A stretch of 64,000 nt of DNA from Frondihabitans sp. 762G35 (GCF_002074055.1 NZ_CP014619.1:1550001-1614000); one strand, 5' to 3'; positions 8,357 to 19,092 are shown, counted from the stretch's first letter. Made by a program: numbers and translations. Notes: a model not told the origin generated them from the sequence alone.

Positions 8357-9377
8357 GGTCATCGTCGAAGAGGCCCCCTGTGCGGCGCTGCAGCCCGAAG
8401 TGCCGCCAGGCCTCCGGAGTGGCGATGCGGCCGCGGGGTGTGCGGGTCAGGAGGCCCACTCGGACGAGGAACGGCTCGACGACCGATTCGATCGTGTCGG
8501 ACTCCTCGCCGACCGACACCGCCAGCGTGTTGAGGCCGACGGGCCCGCCGTCGAATCGCGTCAGCACCGTCTCGAGGACCGCCCGGTCGAGGCGGTCGAG
8601 ACCGAGGGCGTCGACGTCGTAGAGGTCGAGCGCCTCCTGCACGGTCGTGAGGTCGGCGCGGCGGCCGTGGACGAGCGCGTAGTCGCGGACGCGGCGCAGG
8701 AGCCGGTTGGCGATGCGGGGTGTGCCCCGGCAGCGCCCGGCGATCTCCCGCAGGGCCTCGCGGTCGATCTCGACGTCGATGAGCGCCGCGGCGCGCCGCA
8801 GGACCTCGAACAGCTCGCCCTCGTCGTAGAACTCCAGGTGGGCGGTGAAGCCGAACCGGTCGCGGAGGGGGTTGGGGAGCAGGCCGGAGCGGGTGGTCGC
8901 GCCGACGAGGGTGAAGGGCGAGAGGTCGAGGGGGATGCTCGTGGCTCCTGCGCCCTTGCCGACCATGATGTCGATGCGGAAGTCCTCCATCGCGAGGTAC
9001 AGCATCTCCTCGGCGGAGCGGGCCATCCGGTGGATCTCGTCGATGAAGAGCACCTCGCCCGGCACGAGCGACGACAGCACGGCCGCGAGGTCGCCGGCGT
9101 GCTGGATGGCGGGGCCGGACGACATGCGCAGCGGCCGGTTGCTCTCGTGCGCCACGATCATCGCGAGGGTCGTCTTGCCGAGCCCGGGAGGACCGGCGAG
9201 CAGGATGTGGTCGGGCGTGCGCCCCTGCATCGCCGCGGCTCGCAGCAGCAGCTCGAGCTGCCCGCGCACCTTCGTCTGCCCGACGAACTCGTCGAGCGAC
9301 TTCGGTCGCAGGGCACCCTCGAAGGCGAGTTCGGCCTCGGACTCGAGCTCGGGCTTCGTGAGGTCGGGACCCGTCAC
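8352..9377 (-). CDS. ruvB: Holliday junction branch migration ATPase RuvB
   Basis: A 341-residue AAA+ motor that drives branch migration with RuvA. Walker [10 protein letters not shown] (about residue 64), Walker [10 protein letters not shown], sensor [19 protein letters not shown] and the C-terminal winged helix ([13 protein letters not shown]) are all present. The GTG start overlaps the ruvA stop by 4 nt. Length is typical for the family. Confidence 0.98.
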   Translation of the reverse strand: MTGPDLTKPELESEAELAFEGALRPKSLDEFVGQTKVRGQLELLLRAAAMQGRTPDHILLAGPPGLGKTTLAMIVAHESNRPLRMSSGPAIQHAGDLAAVLSSLVPGEVLFIDEIHRMARSAEEMLYLAMEDFRIDIMVGKGAGATSIPLDLSPFTLVGATTRSGLLPNPLRDRFGFTAHLEFYDEGELFEVLRRAAALIDVEIDREALREIAGRCRGTPRIANRLLRRVRDYALVHGRRADLTTVQEALDLYDVDALGLDRLDRAVLETVLTRFDGGPVGLNTLAVSVGEESDTIESVVEPFLVRVGLLTRTPRGRIATPEAWRHFGLQRRTGGLFDDDL

Positions 9378-9985
9378 TTCGACACCTGCTGGCGCTGCGG
9401 CCCGAGCCGGGTGAGGGAGGCGCGGAGGAGCGCCGGGACCGCCGCGGCGACGGAGGGGTCGGCGTCGTCGAGGACGTCGTCGATCGCCGACTGGGCGTCG
9501 CGCTCCGACCAGCCGAGGCCGATCAGGGCGACGAGCACGTCGGCGGCCGTCGTCGAGGCCGCGGTGACGCTCGGCGCCTGGATGCGGATGTCGAGCTTGC
9601 CGGTCAGCTGGACGACGATGAGCTTGGCGGTCTTGGGGCCGATGCCGGACACCCGGCGGAAGGCGGCGTCGTCCTCCGAGGCGACGGCGGAGGCGATCTG
9701 CGACGGTGTGAGGTGCCCGAGCACGCCGAGAGCCGACTTCGGGCCCACGCCCGTGACGCCGCGGAGCAGGTCGAACACCTCGAGTTCGTCGGCCGTGGAG
9801 AAGCCGAAGAGCGACAGATCGTCTTCGCGGACGATGAGGGTCGTGTGCAGGTGAGCGACGGAGCCGACCGGCAGCGAGAGGGCCAGCTGCGGGGTCACCG
9901 AGACCCGGAGCCCCACTCCCCCGACCTCCACCACGACCGTGGAAGCGGAGGCGGCGAGGACGGAACCGCGGAGACTCGAGATCAT
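9374..9985 (-). CDS. ruvA: Holliday junction DNA-binding protein RuvA
   Basis: This 203-residue protein binds the four-way junction as a tetramer and loads RuvB. It has an N-terminal OB fold ([20 protein letters not shown]), two helix-hairpin-helix motifs ([14 protein letters not shown] and [14 protein letters not shown]) and a C-terminal domain III ([20 protein letters not shown]) that contacts RuvB. The ATG overlaps the ruvC stop by 4 nt. TAGGCT (9992-9997) six nt before the ATG may be an internal promoter. Confidence 0.97.
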   Translation of the reverse strand: MISSLRGSVLAASASTVVVEVGGVGLRVSVTPQLALSLPVGSVAHLHTTLIVREDDLSLFGFSTADELEVFDLLRGVTGVGPKSALGVLGHLTPSQIASAVASEDDAAFRRVSGIGPKTAKLIVVQLTGKLDIRIQAPSVTAASTTAADVLVALIGLGWSERDAQSAIDDVLDDADPSVAAAVPALLRASLTRLGPQRQQVSK

Positions 9986-10560
9986 CGTCCCAGCCTAGGA
10001 GCCCGCACCGACTTCTCCGCGTCGCGCCACGCTCTCTGCGCCGGGGTCAGGCCCTGCCCGGGCGTCGCGGGTGCGGCGGTCGCGCCCCGTCGCCACGCGT
10101 GGCAGATGGCCAGGGCGAGAGCGTCCGCCGCGTCGGCCGGCTTCGGGACCTCCGCCAGACCGAGGAGACGGGCGACCATGGCACCGACCTGCTTCTTGTC
10201 GGCGGAACCGTAGCCGGTGACCGCGGCCTTCACCTCGGACGGGGTGTGCAGGGCGACGGGGATGTCGCGCTCGGCCGCCGCGCGGAGGGCGAGGCCGCTG
10301 ACCTGGGCGGTGCCCATGACGGTGCGGACGTTGTTCTGCGCGAAGACACGCTCGATCGCCATCGCATCGGGACGGAACTCGTCGACCAGCGCCTCGATCC
10401 CGCGGGCTATCAGCAGGAGCCGCTGCTCGAGCGGCGCGTCGGGCGCGGAGCGGAGAGTGTGGACCGACACGAGGGTCGGCACGCGCGTGGTGTCGACGTC
10501 GACGACGCCGACACCGCAGCGCGTGAGGCCCGGGTCGATGCCGAGCACCCGGAGAGTCAC
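9982..10560 (-). CDS. ruvC: Crossover junction endonuclease RuvC
   Basis: A 192-residue resolvase that cuts Holliday junctions. Catalytic acidic residues are visible in [11 protein letters not shown] (first Asp), [11 protein letters not shown] (Glu) and [13 protein letters not shown] (C-terminal Asp/His pair). The GTG at 10560 opens directly into the first catalytic strand, so this start is secure. The basic extension after residue 170 is common in Actinobacteria. It is the first of the ruvCAB genes, 26 nt after the yebC stop. Confidence 0.97.
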   Translation of the reverse strand: MTLRVLGIDPGLTRCGVGVVDVDTTRVPTLVSVHTLRSAPDAPLEQRLLLIARGIEALVDEFRPDAMAIERVFAQNNVRTVMGTAQVSGLALRAAAERDIPVALHTPSEVKAAVTGYGSADKKQVGAMVARLLGLAEVPKPADAADALALAICHAWRRGATAAPATPGQGLTPAQRAWRDAEKSVRAPRLGR

Positions 10561-10586
10561 GAGGCGTCTCCGGTCACGGACGGGGC

Positions 10587-11348
10587 CTACTCGTCGTCGT
10601 CGAGCTCGGCCTGGACGTCGGCGGGCACGTCGAGGTTGGCGTAGACGTTCTGGACGTCGTCGTCGTCGTCGAGAGCGTCGATGAGCCGGAAGACCTTGCG
10701 CGCCGTGTCGGCGTCGACCTCGACCTTGAGGCCAGGCACGAACTCCACGTCGGCGGCGTCGTAGTCGATGCCCGCCTCCTGCAGGGCCGTGCGCGTCGGG
10801 ACGAGGTCGGCGGGATCCGTCTGGATCTCGAAGCCGGCACCCTGGTCGACGACCTCCTCGGCCCCGGCGTCGAGGACGGCCGTGAGCACGTCGTCCTCGC
10901 TGAGCCCGTCGGTCTTCATGACCGTGATGACGCCCTTGCGGCTGAAGTTGTAGGCCACGCTGCCCGGGTCGGCCATCGTGCCGCCGTTGCGGCTCATGAT
11001 GGTGCGAACGTTGGCGGCCGCGCGGTTCTTGTTGTCGGTGAGGCACTCGATCATGAGCGCCACGCCGTTGGACGCGTAGCCCTCGTAGATGATCGTCTGG
11101 TAGTCGACGCTCTCGCCCGAGAGACCGGCGCCGCGCTTGACGGCGCGGTCGATGTTGTCGTTGGGGACCGAGGTCTTCTTGGCCTTCTGGATGGCGTCGA
11201 CGAGGGTCGGGTTGCCCGACAGGTCGGCGCCGCCCATCTTCGCGGCGACCTCGATGTTCTTGATCAGCTTGGCGAACGACTTGGCACGGCGCCCGTCGAT
11301 GACGGCCTTCTTGTGCTTGGTCGTTGCCCACTTGGAATGCCCGGACAC
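10587..11348 (-). CDS. YebC/PmpR-family transcriptional or translational regulator
   Basis: A 253-residue YebC/TACO1-family protein beginning [14 protein letters not shown], the invariant N-terminus of the family. GTG 11348 is chosen because it follows AGGAG at 7 nt and opens this motif; the frame runs upstream without homology. [18 protein letters not shown] and the acidic C-terminus are also typical. Family members have been described as regulators and, more recently, as factors that help ribosomes at proline stretches. It heads the yebC-ruvCAB unit, the standard arrangement. Confidence 0.96.
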   Translation of the reverse strand: MSGHSKWATTKHKKAVIDGRRAKSFAKLIKNIEVAAKMGGADLSGNPTLVDAIQKAKKTSVPNDNIDRAVKRGAGLSGESVDYQTIIYEGYASNGVALMIECLTDNKNRAAANVRTIMSRNGGTMADPGSVAYNFSRKGVITVMKTDGLSEDDVLTAVLDAGAEEVVDQGAGFEIQTDPADLVPTRTALQEAGIDYDAADVEFVPGLKVEVDADTARKVFRLIDALDDDDDVQNVYANLDVPADVQAELDDDE

Positions 11349-11400
11349 GGTGCTCCTGTCGCTCTGTCGCGTGCCGTCTGGCGGCACGAAGTTCCCGATA

Positions 11401-11406
11401 AGTGTA
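11401..11406 (-). promoter_or_regulatory. Probable -10 box of yebC-ruvCAB
   Basis: TACACT on the minus strand lies about 55 nt before the yebC GTG. The intervening leader contains the small hairpin GTGCCG-N5-CGGCAC and the AGGAG ribosome site. Confidence 0.4.
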
Positions 11407-11455
11407 GCCGCGCCCTCGCGGATCCGGCGGCGGGGCGCGGCTGGAGCCGTCCTGC

Positions 11456-12079
11456 CTACGCGGCGAAGGTGCGCGCGCGGTCGAGGAAGCGCTGGTGGAA
11501 GCGGTAGTCGTGCGTCATCTCGGGGTGGAACGACGTGCCGAGGAGGTTGCCCTGCTCGACGGCGACGACGCGGCCGTCGCGCAGCGTGCCGATCGCGGTG
11601 GCGCGGGGCCCGACCTCCTCGACGACCGGGGCGCGGATGAAGACGGCGTGGACGGGGTCGCCCTCGAACGCCGGGACGTCGAGGTCCTCCTCGAAGGAGT
11701 CCCGCTGCGAGCCGAAGGCGTTCCGGCGCACGGCGACGTCGAGGCCGCCGATCGTCTGCTGACCCGCCATCCCGTCCAGGATGCGGTCGGCCAGCATGAT
11801 GAGGCCGGCGCAGGTCCCGTAGACGGGCAGTCCGTTCGCCACCGCCGCTTTGAGCGGCTCGGCCAGGTCGAACGTGCGCGAGAGCTTGTCCATGACCGAC
11901 GACTCGCCCCCGGGGATGATCAGGCCGGAGACGGAGGCGAGCTCCGACTCGCGCCGCACGGGGACCCCCGTCGCCCCGAGCTCGGAGACGACGTGGAGGT
12001 GCTCGCGGAAATCGCCCTGGAGGGCGAGGACGCCGATCCGCAGGCCGGAGCCGCCCGAACCGCCCTCGCTACCAGCCAC
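11456..12079 (-). CDS. pdxT: Pyridoxal 5'-phosphate synthase glutaminase subunit PdxT
   Basis: This 207-residue class I glutaminase feeds ammonia to PdxS for de novo vitamin B6 synthesis. It has [16 protein letters not shown] at the N-terminus, the oxyanion loop IIPGGESS, the nucleophile in [12 protein letters not shown] and the His-Glu pair in [11 protein letters not shown]. The frame is open far upstream, but GTG 12079 keeps only a short Gly/Ser-rich lead and overlaps the pdxS stop by 11 nt, so it is preferred. The exact start is uncertain because no clear ribosome site is visible. Confidence 0.94.
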   Translation of the reverse strand: MAGSEGGSGGSGLRIGVLALQGDFREHLHVVSELGATGVPVRRESELASVSGLIIPGGESSVMDKLSRTFDLAEPLKAAVANGLPVYGTCAGLIMLADRILDGMAGQQTIGGLDVAVRRNAFGSQRDSFEEDLDVPAFEGDPVHAVFIRAPVVEEVGPRATAIGTLRDGRVVAVEQGNLLGTSFHPEMTHDYRFHQRFLDRARTFAA

Positions 12080-12971
12080 GCTCGGCGAGGCGGTGCGGCG
12101 CGGGGAGGTCGGCGACGTTGATGCCGACCATGGCCTCACCGAGACCGCGCGACGCGTCGGCGACGGCCTTCGGGTCGTCGAAGAACGTGGTGGCCTTGAC
12201 GATCGCCTGGGCGCGCTGGACGGGGTTGCCCGACTTGAAGATGCCGGAGCCGACGAAGACGCCGTCGGCGCCGAGCTGCATCATGAGTGCGGCATCGGCG
12301 GGAGTCGCGACTCCGCCGGCCGTGAACAGGACGACGGGCAGCTTGCCGGTCTCGGCGACCTCCCGGACGACCTCGAAGGGCGCCTGGAGCTCCTTGGAGG
12401 CGACGTAGAGCTCGTCCTCCTTCAGGCCGCGGAGCTGAGCGATCTCCTTGGTGATGGTGCGGATGTGCTTCGTCGCCTCGGAGACGTCTCCGGTGCCGGC
12501 CTCACCCTTGGAGCGGATCATGGCCGCGCCCTCGTTGATCCGGCGGAGCGCCTCGCCGAGGTTCGTCGCACCGCAGACGAAGGGCACCGTGAACTTCCAC
12601 TTGTCGATGTGGTTGACGTAGTCGGCCGGGCTCAGCACCTCGGACTCGTCGATGTAGTCGACGCCGAGCGACTCGAGGATCTGCGCCTCGACGAAGTGGC
12701 CGATGCGCGCCTTGGCCATGACCGGGATGTTCACGGCGGCCTGGATGCGCTCGATCATGTCGGGGTCGCTCATGCGGGCGACGCCGCCCTGCGCACGGAT
12801 GTCGGCGGGGACGCGCTCGAGGGCCATGACGGCGGTGGCGCCGGCGTCCTCGGCGATTCGGGCCTGCTCGACATCGACGACGTCCATGATGACGCCGCCC
12901 TTGAGCATTTCGGCCAGGCCGCGCTTGACGCGGGAGGAACCAGTCTGGGGGGCTGCGGTGCTGTCGCTCAT
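12069..12971 (-). CDS. pdxS: Pyridoxal 5'-phosphate synthase lyase subunit PdxS
   Basis: A 300-residue TIM-barrel synthase that makes PLP from ribose 5-phosphate, glyceraldehyde 3-phosphate and the ammonia supplied by Pdx[21 protein letters not shown], the lysine-bearing [31 protein letters not shown] and the phosphate loop [12 protein letters not shown] are intact. It is probably leaderless: a TAAGCT hexamer ends 7 nt before the ATG. Confidence 0.98.
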   Translation of the reverse strand: MSDSTAAPQTGSSRVKRGLAEMLKGGVIMDVVDVEQARIAEDAGATAVMALERVPADIRAQGGVARMSDPDMIERIQAAVNIPVMAKARIGHFVEAQILESLGVDYIDESEVLSPADYVNHIDKWKFTVPFVCGATNLGEALRRINEGAAMIRSKGEAGTGDVSEATKHIRTITKEIAQLRGLKEDELYVASKELQAPFEVVREVAETGKLPVVLFTAGGVATPADAALMMQLGADGVFVGSGIFKSGNPVQRAQAIVKATTFFDDPKAVADASRGLGEAMVGINVADLPAPHRLAERGW

Positions 12972-12978
12972 GGAGCCC

Positions 12979-12984
12979 AGCTTA
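12979..12984 (-). promoter_or_regulatory. Leaderless-type -10 box of pdxS
   Basis: TAAGCT on the minus strand overlaps the HIT stop codon and ends 7 nt before the pdxS ATG, the spacing expected when transcription begins at the start codon. Confidence 0.5.
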
Positions 12985-13572
12985 GGGGTTCGGCGCTCCC
13001 GTGGACGGGCGTCGCTCGGCGCCGAGAGACGACTCCCCCGGCCAGGCGTCGGCGACCGCCGCGCGGACGTCTCCGAGCAGTCGGGTGACGGCCTTCGTCT
13101 CCGCGATGATCGGGAAGAAGTTGGAGTCGCCGGAGTAGCGCGGCACCACGTGCTGGTGGAGGTGCTCCGCGATCCCCGCTCCGCCGACGTTTCCCTGGTT
13201 CATCCCGATGTTGAAGCCCTGGGCTCGCGAGACGTCGGTCAGCACGCGCATCCCGGTCTGGGTGAGGGAGCCGATCTCGGCGACCTCCTCGGCCGTCGCC
13301 CGGTCGTACGTCGACACGTGGCGGTACGGGCAGACGAGGAGGTGGCCCGGGTTGTAGGGGAAGAGGTTAAGCAGGACGTACGCGTGCTCGCCGCGCGCCA
13401 CGATCAGCGCCTCCTCGTCGCCCTTGCCGGGGGCCGCGCAGAACGGGCAGTCGTCGTCGTGGGCGCCCTGGCCCTGTCCGACGTAGACGGCGCGGTGCGG
13501 GGTCCAGAGACGCTGGAAGGCGTCCCGAGACGCGGCGAAGTCGTTCGACGACTCCGCCGCACCGTCGGTCAC
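12982..13572 (-). CDS. HIT-family nucleotide-binding protein
   Basis: A 196-residue histidine-triad protein with a zinc-type DCPFCAAPG near the N-terminus, [18 protein letters not shown], and the catalytic HLHQHVVPR. In Actinobacteria this HIT protein next to thrS resembles diadenosine tetraphosphate phosphorylase/hydrolase-type enzymes, which remove by-products of aminoacyl-tRNA synthetases; the substrate here is inferred. GTG 13572 starts 2 nt after the thrS stop, so the two are one transcript. Confidence 0.93.
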   Translation of the reverse strand: MTDGAAESSNDFAASRDAFQRLWTPHRAVYVGQGQGAHDDDCPFCAAPGKGDEEALIVARGEHAYVLLNLFPYNPGHLLVCPYRHVSTYDRATAEEVAEIGSLTQTGMRVLTDVSRAQGFNIGMNQGNVGGAGIAEHLHQHVVPRYSGDSNFFPIIAETKAVTRLLGDVRAAVADAWPGESSLGAERRPSTGAPNP

Positions 13573-13574
13573 GC

Positions 13575-15605
13575 TCAGACCTGCGCCTTGGTCTCGATCG
13601 CGGTGACGATCTTCTCGATCGCCTCGGCCACGGGGATGCCGTTCTCCTGGGAGCCGTCGCGGTAGCGGAAGCTCACGGAGCCCGCGGCGCGGTCCTCCTC
13701 GCCGGCGATGAGCTGGAACGGCACCTTGGCCTTGGTGTGGGTGCGGATCTTCTTCGGCATGCGGTCGTTGCCGTGGTCGACCTTGACGCGGACGCCGCGG
13801 TCGCGGAGCTGCTTCGCCACGTCGTCGAGATAGTCGCCGTACTCGTCGGCCACGGGGATCCCCATCACCTGGACCGGCGACAGCCAGACCGGGAAGGCCC
13901 CCGCGTAGTGCTCGGTCAGCACGCCGAAGAAGCGCTCGATCGAGCCGAAGAGGGCGCGGTGGATCATCACGGGCCGCTGGTGCGTGCCGTCGGCCGCGGT
14001 GTAGTCGAGGTCGAAGCGCTCCGGCAGGTTGAAGTCGAGCTGCACGGTCGACATCTGCCAGGTGCGGCCGATCGCGTCGCGGGCCTGGACGGAGATCTTG
14101 GGGCCGTAGAACGCGGCTCCTGCAGGATCCGGGACGAGCTCGAGCCCCGTCTCGCGCGCGACCTGCGCCAGAGTCTCCGTCGCCTCCTCCCAGGTGGCGT
14201 CGTCGCCGACGTACTTCTCCGGGTCTTTCGTGGAGAGCTCGAGGTAGAAGTCGTTGAGCCCGTAATCCTTGAGGAGCGAGAGGACGAAGTTGAGCGTCGT
14301 CTTCAGCTCGTTCGCCATCTCGTCGCGGGTGGTGAAGATGTGCGCGTCGTCCTGCGTCATGCCGCGGACCCGGGTGAGGCCGTGGATGACGCCGGACTTC
14401 TCGTTGCGGTACACGCTGCCGAACTCGAAGAGCCGCAGCGGCAGGTCGCGGTAGGAGCGGCCCTGCGACCGGTACACGAGGATGTGCATCGGGCAGTTCA
14501 TCGGCTTGAGGTAGTAGTCGGCCCCCTGGCGGACGATCTCGCCCTCCTCGTTGCGCGCCTCGTCGAGGTGCATCGCGGGGAACATGCCGTCTTTGTACCA
14601 GTCGAGGTGACCCGAGGTCTCGTAGAGGTTCGACTTGGTGATGTGCGGCGTGTAGACGAACTCGTAACCCTCGGCCTCGTGACGGTCGCGCGAGTAGTCC
14701 TCCATGGCCCGGCGGATGATGCCGCCCTTGGGGTGGAAGACGGCGAGACCGGAGCCCAGCTCGTCGGGGAACGAGAACAGGTCGAGCTCGGCGCCGAGCT
14801 TGCGATGGTCGCGCTTAGCGGCCTCTTCGAGGCGTGCGAGGTGCTCGCGCAGGGCGTCCTTCGTGGCCCAGGCGGTGCCGTAGATGCGCTGGAGCTGCTT
14901 GTTCTTCTCCGAGCCCCGCCAGTAGGCCGCGGCGACGCGCATGAGCTTCCAGCCGTTGCCGATGAGGCGCGTGGAGGGCAGGTGCGGGCCGCGGCAGAGG
15001 TCGCGCCAGATCACGTCGCCGGTCTTCGGGTCGACGTTGTCGTAGACCGTCAGCTCGGTGCCGCCCACCTCGACCGACTCGCCGGCGTCGCCGTCGATCA
15101 GCCCGCCGGGGTTCTCCGCCGTCGCGCCCTTGAGGCCGATCAGCTCGAGCTTGTAGGGCTCGTCGGCCATGAGGGCGCGCGCCTCGTCTTCGGAGACCAC
15201 GCGGCGGACGAACCGCTGGCCCTGCTTGACGATGCGCTCCATGACCTTCTCGATGGCCTTGAGCGCCTCCGGGGTGAAGGGCTCCTCGACGTCGAAGTCG
15301 AAGTAGAAGCCGTCGTTGACCGGCGGGCCGATGCCGAGCTTCGCCTCGGGGTTGATCGACTGGACGGCCTGCGCCATGACGTGCGCGGTCGAGTGGCGCA
15401 GGATCTCGAGACCCTGCGGCGAGTCGATTGTCACCGGCTCGGCGAGGACACCGGGCTCGAACGTGGCAGCGAGGTCGAAGAGGGCACCGTCGACGCGGAC
15501 GGCGACGACCGAGAGGTCGGGGAAGAGATCGAACCCGGTCGTGGCCTCGGTGACCTCTCGCGCTTCGGGCGATGATGCGGTCACGGGCTCGACTTCGTCA
15601 GACAC
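13575..15605 (-). CDS. thrS: Threonyl-tRNA synthetase
   Basis: A 676-residue class II synthetase that charges tRNA-Thr. It has an N-terminal TGS-like region, the editing domain with [11 protein letters not shown], motif 2 ([20 protein letters not shown]), the zinc ligand in [13 protein letters not shown], motif 3 ([15 protein letters not shown]) and a C-terminal anticodon-binding domain. GTG 15605 is preceded by AAAAGGA. The leader is only about 30 nt, so it cannot contain a T-box. Confidence 0.98.
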   Translation of the reverse strand: MSDEVEPVTASSPEAREVTEATTGFDLFPDLSVVAVRVDGALFDLAATFEPGVLAEPVTIDSPQGLEILRHSTAHVMAQAVQSINPEAKLGIGPPVNDGFYFDFDVEEPFTPEALKAIEKVMERIVKQGQRFVRRVVSEDEARALMADEPYKLELIGLKGATAENPGGLIDGDAGESVEVGGTELTVYDNVDPKTGDVIWRDLCRGPHLPSTRLIGNGWKLMRVAAAYWRGSEKNKQLQRIYGTAWATKDALREHLARLEEAAKRDHRKLGAELDLFSFPDELGSGLAVFHPKGGIIRRAMEDYSRDRHEAEGYEFVYTPHITKSNLYETSGHLDWYKDGMFPAMHLDEARNEEGEIVRQGADYYLKPMNCPMHILVYRSQGRSYRDLPLRLFEFGSVYRNEKSGVIHGLTRVRGMTQDDAHIFTTRDEMANELKTTLNFVLSLLKDYGLNDFYLELSTKDPEKYVGDDATWEEATETLAQVARETGLELVPDPAGAAFYGPKISVQARDAIGRTWQMSTVQLDFNLPERFDLDYTAADGTHQRPVMIHRALFGSIERFFGVLTEHYAGAFPVWLSPVQVMGIPVADEYGDYLDDVAKQLRDRGVRVKVDHGNDRMPKKIRTHTKAKVPFQLIAGEEDRAAGSVSFRYRDGSQENGIPVAEAIEKIVTAIETKAQV

Positions 15606-15642
15606 GGTTCGGTGGTTCCTTTTGCTCGAGGAGGTTTCGGTC

Positions 15643-15648
15643 AGTTTA
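15643..15648 (-). promoter_or_regulatory. Probable -10 box of thrS-HIT
   Basis: TAAACT on the minus strand, the same hexamer as in front of rel, about 38 nt ahead of the thrS start. The leader holds AAAAGGAACC as ribosome site. Confidence 0.45.
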
Positions 15649-15684
15649 GCCGTCGCAGGATGCCCGACCGTCCGGCCCCGCGCC

Positions 15685-16812
15685 TCATCCTGCGAGCGGC
15701 AGCTCGACCAGCCTGTCGTCGCCCCGGCGGGGGTCGCCGCGCCCGTCCGTGTTGTTCGTCAGGAGGCGGAGCGTGCCGCCGGGGCCCTCGGCGACGTCGC
15801 GGATCCTGCCGAGATCGCCCTCGAGGAGGGCCGTGGCCGATGCGCTTGACGCGTCGCCCGAACCCGGATCGATCACCCAGAGGCGTTCACCCCCGAGGCC
15901 GGCGAGGTACAGGCGGTCACCGATCGACACGAGACCGCTGGGGCTCGCCTCGTCCGTGGACCACGTCACGACCGGGTCGGTGAAGCGGGAGTCGCTGCCC
16001 TCGCCCTCGACCTCGGGCCAGCCGTAGTTCTCGCCGGGCTCGATGAGGTTGAGTTCGTCGTAGGTGTTCTGGCCGAACTCGCTCGCCCACATCCTGCCCT
16101 CGTCGTCCCAGGCGATGCCCTGCGGGTTGCGGTGGCCGAGCGTGTAGACGAGCGAGCCCGCGGTGGGGTTGTCGTCGGGGACTCCGCCGGTCGGCGTCAT
16201 CCGGAGGATCTTGCCGTTGAGGGACTCGGGATCCTGCGCGGCGTCGCGGTCGTTCGCGTCGCCCACCGTGACGTAGAGCATCCCGTCGGGGCCGAAGGCG
16301 ATCCGGCCGCCGTCGTGGTTCGACGCCTTCGCGAGGCCGGTGAGGACGTCCTCCTGCTCGCCGAGGGCGTAGGAGCCGGCGTCACCCGTGAGCGGCAGGC
16401 GGACCACGCGGTTGTCGGTGGCCGTCGTCTCGTAGGCGTAGAGCCAGGTGGTCTCGCCGGGCAGGACGGCGAGGCCGAGCAGGCCGCCCTCGCCCTGGTG
16501 CACGACGCCGTCGACCGTTCCGACGGTGCGGGTCGAGCCGTCGTCGGCGACCTCGACCACGGTGCCGTCGTCGCGCTGGCTGACGAGCGTCGAGCCGGAG
16601 TCGAGGCGGACCATCGCCCACGGAGCCTCGAGGCCCGTGGCGACGTCGGTGACGTCGGCAGCCGCGGCGGTCTCGGCGGATCCGCTGCCGCTCCGGCGTT
16701 CGTCGGCGGGATCGGCGGCGGTGCAGGCGGAGGTCAGCAGCGCCAGGACGGCCACGGGGAGGGCCAGGGACCAGGCACGACGGGACGGGGTCGGACGCGA
16801 GATGTCGCTCAT
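15685..16812 (-). CDS. PQQ-dependent sugar dehydrogenase-like lipoprotein
   Basis: A 375-residue six-bladed beta-propeller of the soluble glucose/sorbosone dehydrogenase family. The N-terminus is a lipoprotein signal with lipobox LLTSAC, so it is exported and lipid-anchored. Family landmarks are [64 protein letters not shown] and [11 protein letters not shown]. Whether it binds PQQ and oxidises sugars cannot be told from sequence; many relatives have no proven activity. It stands alone between thrS and a hydrolase gene. Confidence 0.9.
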   Translation of the reverse strand: MSDISRPTPSRRAWSLALPVAVLALLTSACTAADPADERRSGSGSAETAAAADVTDVATGLEAPWAMVRLDSGSTLVSQRDDGTVVEVADDGSTRTVGTVDGVVHQGEGGLLGLAVLPGETTWLYAYETTATDNRVVRLPLTGDAGSYALGEQEDVLTGLAKASNHDGGRIAFGPDGMLYVTVGDANDRDAAQDPESLNGKILRMTPTGGVPDDNPTAGSLVYTLGHRNPQGIAWDDEGRMWASEFGQNTYDELNLIEPGENYGWPEVEGEGSDSRFTDPVVTWSTDEASPSGLVSIGDRLYLAGLGGERLWVIDPGSGDASSASATALLEGDLGRIRDVAEGPGGTLRLLTNNTDGRGDPRRGDDRLVELPLAG

Positions 16813-16870
16813 CGCGCCATCGTGCCCCGGCTACCTCCGGGCGTGTCCAAGGTCGGATCCGGAGGGGGCG

Positions 16871-17644
16871 TCAGGAGCCGAGCTGCGTCACCCACCGGTT
16901 GACCTCGTCGGTGATGACACCGTCGACCTCGTCGCGCGATGCGGTGGGAGCGAGGTCGCCGGGCTGCTTCCCGTAGGCGCCGAACTGGGCGTGGCTCGCT
17001 CCCGGGATCGCGACCATCGAGGCGCTCGCGGGCAGCGACGACCGGTACCTGCGGATGTCCGCGGGCGTCGACAGGCCGTCGCGGGTGCCGGAGAGACTCA
17101 GGACGTCGACCTTCGACGACGACAGGTCGTCGACGCAGTAGCTCCCGAGCAGGAGCAGCCCCGAGGTCCCCGGGGTCGACGCGAGCTGGCAGGCGCGCAC
17201 CCCGCCGAGCGAATGCCCTCCGACCGCCCACGTCGTGATGCCGGGCGCGTGGCGCTCGAACGTCGAGAGCGGACGGGTGTCGAAGAAGGCGAGGTTGAGG
17301 GTCGGCTTCGTGATGACCACCGTGGTGCCCCCGGCCACCACGTCGCGGAACGTGGAGAGGTAGGCGTACGGATCGACCTTGGCGCCCGGGATGAAGACGA
17401 GCCCCACGCCGTTCGCGGACGCCGTGGGCGTCATGACGACGCTGTCGCCCGCATCCTGCACGCGCACGCGGTCGTCGCGCCACACCCGGAGGGCCGCGGC
17501 GCGGTCGCCGGGCATCACGATGTTGCAGTAGACGGCGAAGCCCGTGACGACCAGGAGCAGGACGGCGACGATCGCGGCGACGACGGAACGGACGCGGGGT
17601 CGCCTGCGGGGGCTGCGGCGCGGGCGCGGGGCGGTGGTGGTCAT
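16871..17644 (-). CDS. Membrane-anchored alpha/beta hydrolase
   Basis: This 257-residue protein starts with a very basic stretch followed by one membrane helix (VVAAIVAVLLLVVTGFAVY), then an alpha/beta hydrolase domain facing outside. VGGHSLGG is the nucleophile elbow, DVLSLSGTRDGLSTP supplies the likely acid, and GASHAQFGAYG supplies the histidine. Substrate unknown; the compact form resembles dienelactone-hydrolase-like esterases of Actinobacteria. ATG 17644 is taken because GGTGGG lies about 9 nt upstream; ATG 17653, three codons earlier, is the alternative. Confidence 0.85.
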   Translation of the reverse strand: MTTTAPRPRRSPRRRPRVRSVVAAIVAVLLLVVTGFAVYCNIVMPGDRAAALRVWRDDRVRVQDAGDSVVMTPTASANGVGLVFIPGAKVDPYAYLSTFRDVVAGGTTVVITKPTLNLAFFDTRPLSTFERHAPGITTWAVGGHSLGGVRACQLASTPGTSGLLLLGSYCVDDLSSSKVDVLSLSGTRDGLSTPADIRRYRSSLPASASMVAIPGASHAQFGAYGKQPGDLAPTASRDEVDGVITDEVNRWVTQLGS

Positions 17645-17676
17645 GGGGTCCATCCCACCACTGTCGGCGGTCCATC

Positions 17677-18489
17677 TCACGTCGGCTCCGCGCTCGGCCT
17701 CGCCCTCGCACTCGCCAGACGGAGGACCTCCTCGGTGGCGCGGTCGCACGAACCGGATGCTCCGCCGCCGATCAGGATCTCCGTCGCCAGGCGGAAGATC
17801 AGGGCCCGGACGGCGCACTGCACGAAATCGGCTTCGTCGCTGAGGGTCCGGAAGAGGGATATCGGCGCGTGGTGGAAGCTCACGGCGTCGACCGCGACGA
17901 CGGCCACGGAGAAGGGCACCGGCCGCCAGTAGACGGTGGGATCGATGATCGCGGGAGGACGTCCGTCGAAGAAGAGGACGTTGCCCGTTGGATCGCCATG
18001 GACGAGGGTCGAGGGCGCGTGAACCGGTCGCCTGGCTTCGACGAGGGGCCGGAGCCGCGGGTCGTCGAGGAGGACCGGGTCGCCATCCTCCTCCCACGCG
18101 AACCGGTCCGCGCGAGCCCAGGCGTGCGTGCGGTCGTCGAGGAATGCGGGGCGGTCCATCGAGGCCAGCGCTCCGGCGAAGTCGACAGTCGCAGTGGCGA
18201 CGTCGGCCCAGCGGTCGGGGTGCGGCTCTCCCGGCAGGAAGGGGTAGGCGATCCACCCCTCGACCTCAAGTCGCCCGTCGGCGGTCCTTCGGGGCAGCGC
18301 CAGGCGAAGTCGGGCCGTGTCGCGGAGGTGGCCGGGGATCGTGCCCAGCCAGTCGAGCTCGGCGGGGGCCACGTCGCATCGCTTGACGACCACGCCGCCG
18401 GCGCGCCACACGGTGGCGTGCCCGCCCCGAAGCCGTTCGAGCGGACCGTCCGCACCGAACGCGTCGAGTACTGCCGGCGAGGGGCGCAT
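17677..18489 (-). CDS. Aminoglycoside-phosphotransferase-fold protein (TIGR02569-like)
   Basis: A 270-residue protein with the kinase-like catalytic loop VHGDPTGNVLFF and the metal motif AIIDPTVYWRP. It resembles the actinobacterial TIGR02569 group, in which this loop reads HGDLTGNVL and IIDxxPYWRP. The leucine after HGD is a proline here and the metal aspartate is retained. No substrate is known for the group, and no resistance role should be assumed. TAGCGT (18496-18501) lies 6 nt before the ATG, so the gene is likely leaderless. Confidence 0.75.
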   Translation of the reverse strand: MRPSPAVLDAFGADGPLERLRGGHATVWRAGGVVVKRCDVAPAELDWLGTIPGHLRDTARLRLALPRRTADGRLEVEGWIAYPFLPGEPHPDRWADVATATVDFAGALASMDRPAFLDDRTHAWARADRFAWEEDGDPVLLDDPRLRPLVEARRPVHAPSTLVHGDPTGNVLFFDGRPPAIIDPTVYWRPVPFSVAVVAVDAVSFHHAPISLFRTLSDEADFVQCAVRALIFRLATEILIGGGASGSCDRATEEVLRLASARARPSAEPT

Positions 18490-18495
18490 GCGTCG

Positions 18496-18501
18496 ACGCT
18501 A
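18496..18501 (-). promoter_or_regulatory. Leaderless-type -10 box
   Basis: TAGCGT on the minus strand, 6 nt before the ATG at 18489. Confidence 0.5.
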
Positions 18502-18528
18502 CTGCGTGGGCGACGGGCGGCCGGTCCG

Positions 18529-19092
18529 CTAGGGGGTACGTCGACCTCGAGCGTCGGCCACGTGCATCCGGACGGCGTCGACGCTCTGTTTCACGGTGAG
18601 CCGACCGGTGTCGAGGACGACGTCGGGGTCCAGCCGGGCGAGTTCGCCGGGCCACCGGCGGTAGACGTCGGCGAGGAAGTCGCGCTGCCGTGAGACGCCC
18701 CGCGCCGGATCCTGTCGGGCCCGCTCGAACGCGATCTGGAACGGCGCGGTGATCGCGACCGTCACGACCACTGCGGCCGACGGCGCGAGCGCGACCAGCC
18801 GGGCGACCTCCTCGTGACTGCCCGATCCCTCCGCGATGACGCACGTCAGATCGGATCGCAACCACCGGCCGGTCACGGACTCGAAGATCGCGTGCGCCGT
18901 CTCCCAGTCGGGCAGGGTGGGGAGCGCCATGGCCGCGATCCCGTCGAGGTCGACGAGGGCCACCCGCTCTCCGCGCTCGCGGAGGTCGTGGCTCAGGGCG
19001 GTCGCGATCGTGCTCTTGCCGGAGGCCTGTGGCCCGGCGATCACGACGAGCGCGACGGCCGGGCCCGGTTCGGAGAGCGCAGGAGCCGCCAC
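18529..19092 (-). CDS. P-loop kinase-like protein
   Basis: A 187-residue nucleotide-binding protein with Walker A GPQASGKST at residues 18-26 and LVDLDGIAAM as the likely Walker B or lid region. Size and layout suit small-molecule kinases such as adenylylsulfate or chloramphenicol phosphotransferase relatives, but no family-specific substrate motif is recognised. GTG 19092 follows GAGGT at 7 nt and lies 2 nt after the lipoprotein stop, so it is the third gene of a tight operon with the lipoprotein and DUF4304 genes. Confidence 0.75.
   Translation of the reverse strand: MAAPALSEPGPAVALVVIAGPQASGKSTIATALSHDLRERGERVALVDLDGIAAMALPTLPDWETAHAIFESVTGRWLRSDLTCVIAEGSGSHEEVARLVALAPSAAVVVTVAITAPFQIAFERARQDPARGVSRQRDFLADVYRRWPGELARLDPDVVLDTGRLTVKQSVDAVRMHVADARGRRTP

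Noticed and set aside
15606-15684. T-box leader ahead of thrS
   Set aside because: The gap is only 79 nt with a -10 box 38 nt from the start, far too short for a T-box.
17677-18489. Antibiotic resistance kinase
   Set aside because: The phosphotransferase fold is clear, but the subgroup has no known resistance role and the context is core chromosome. Kept as fold-level annotation only.
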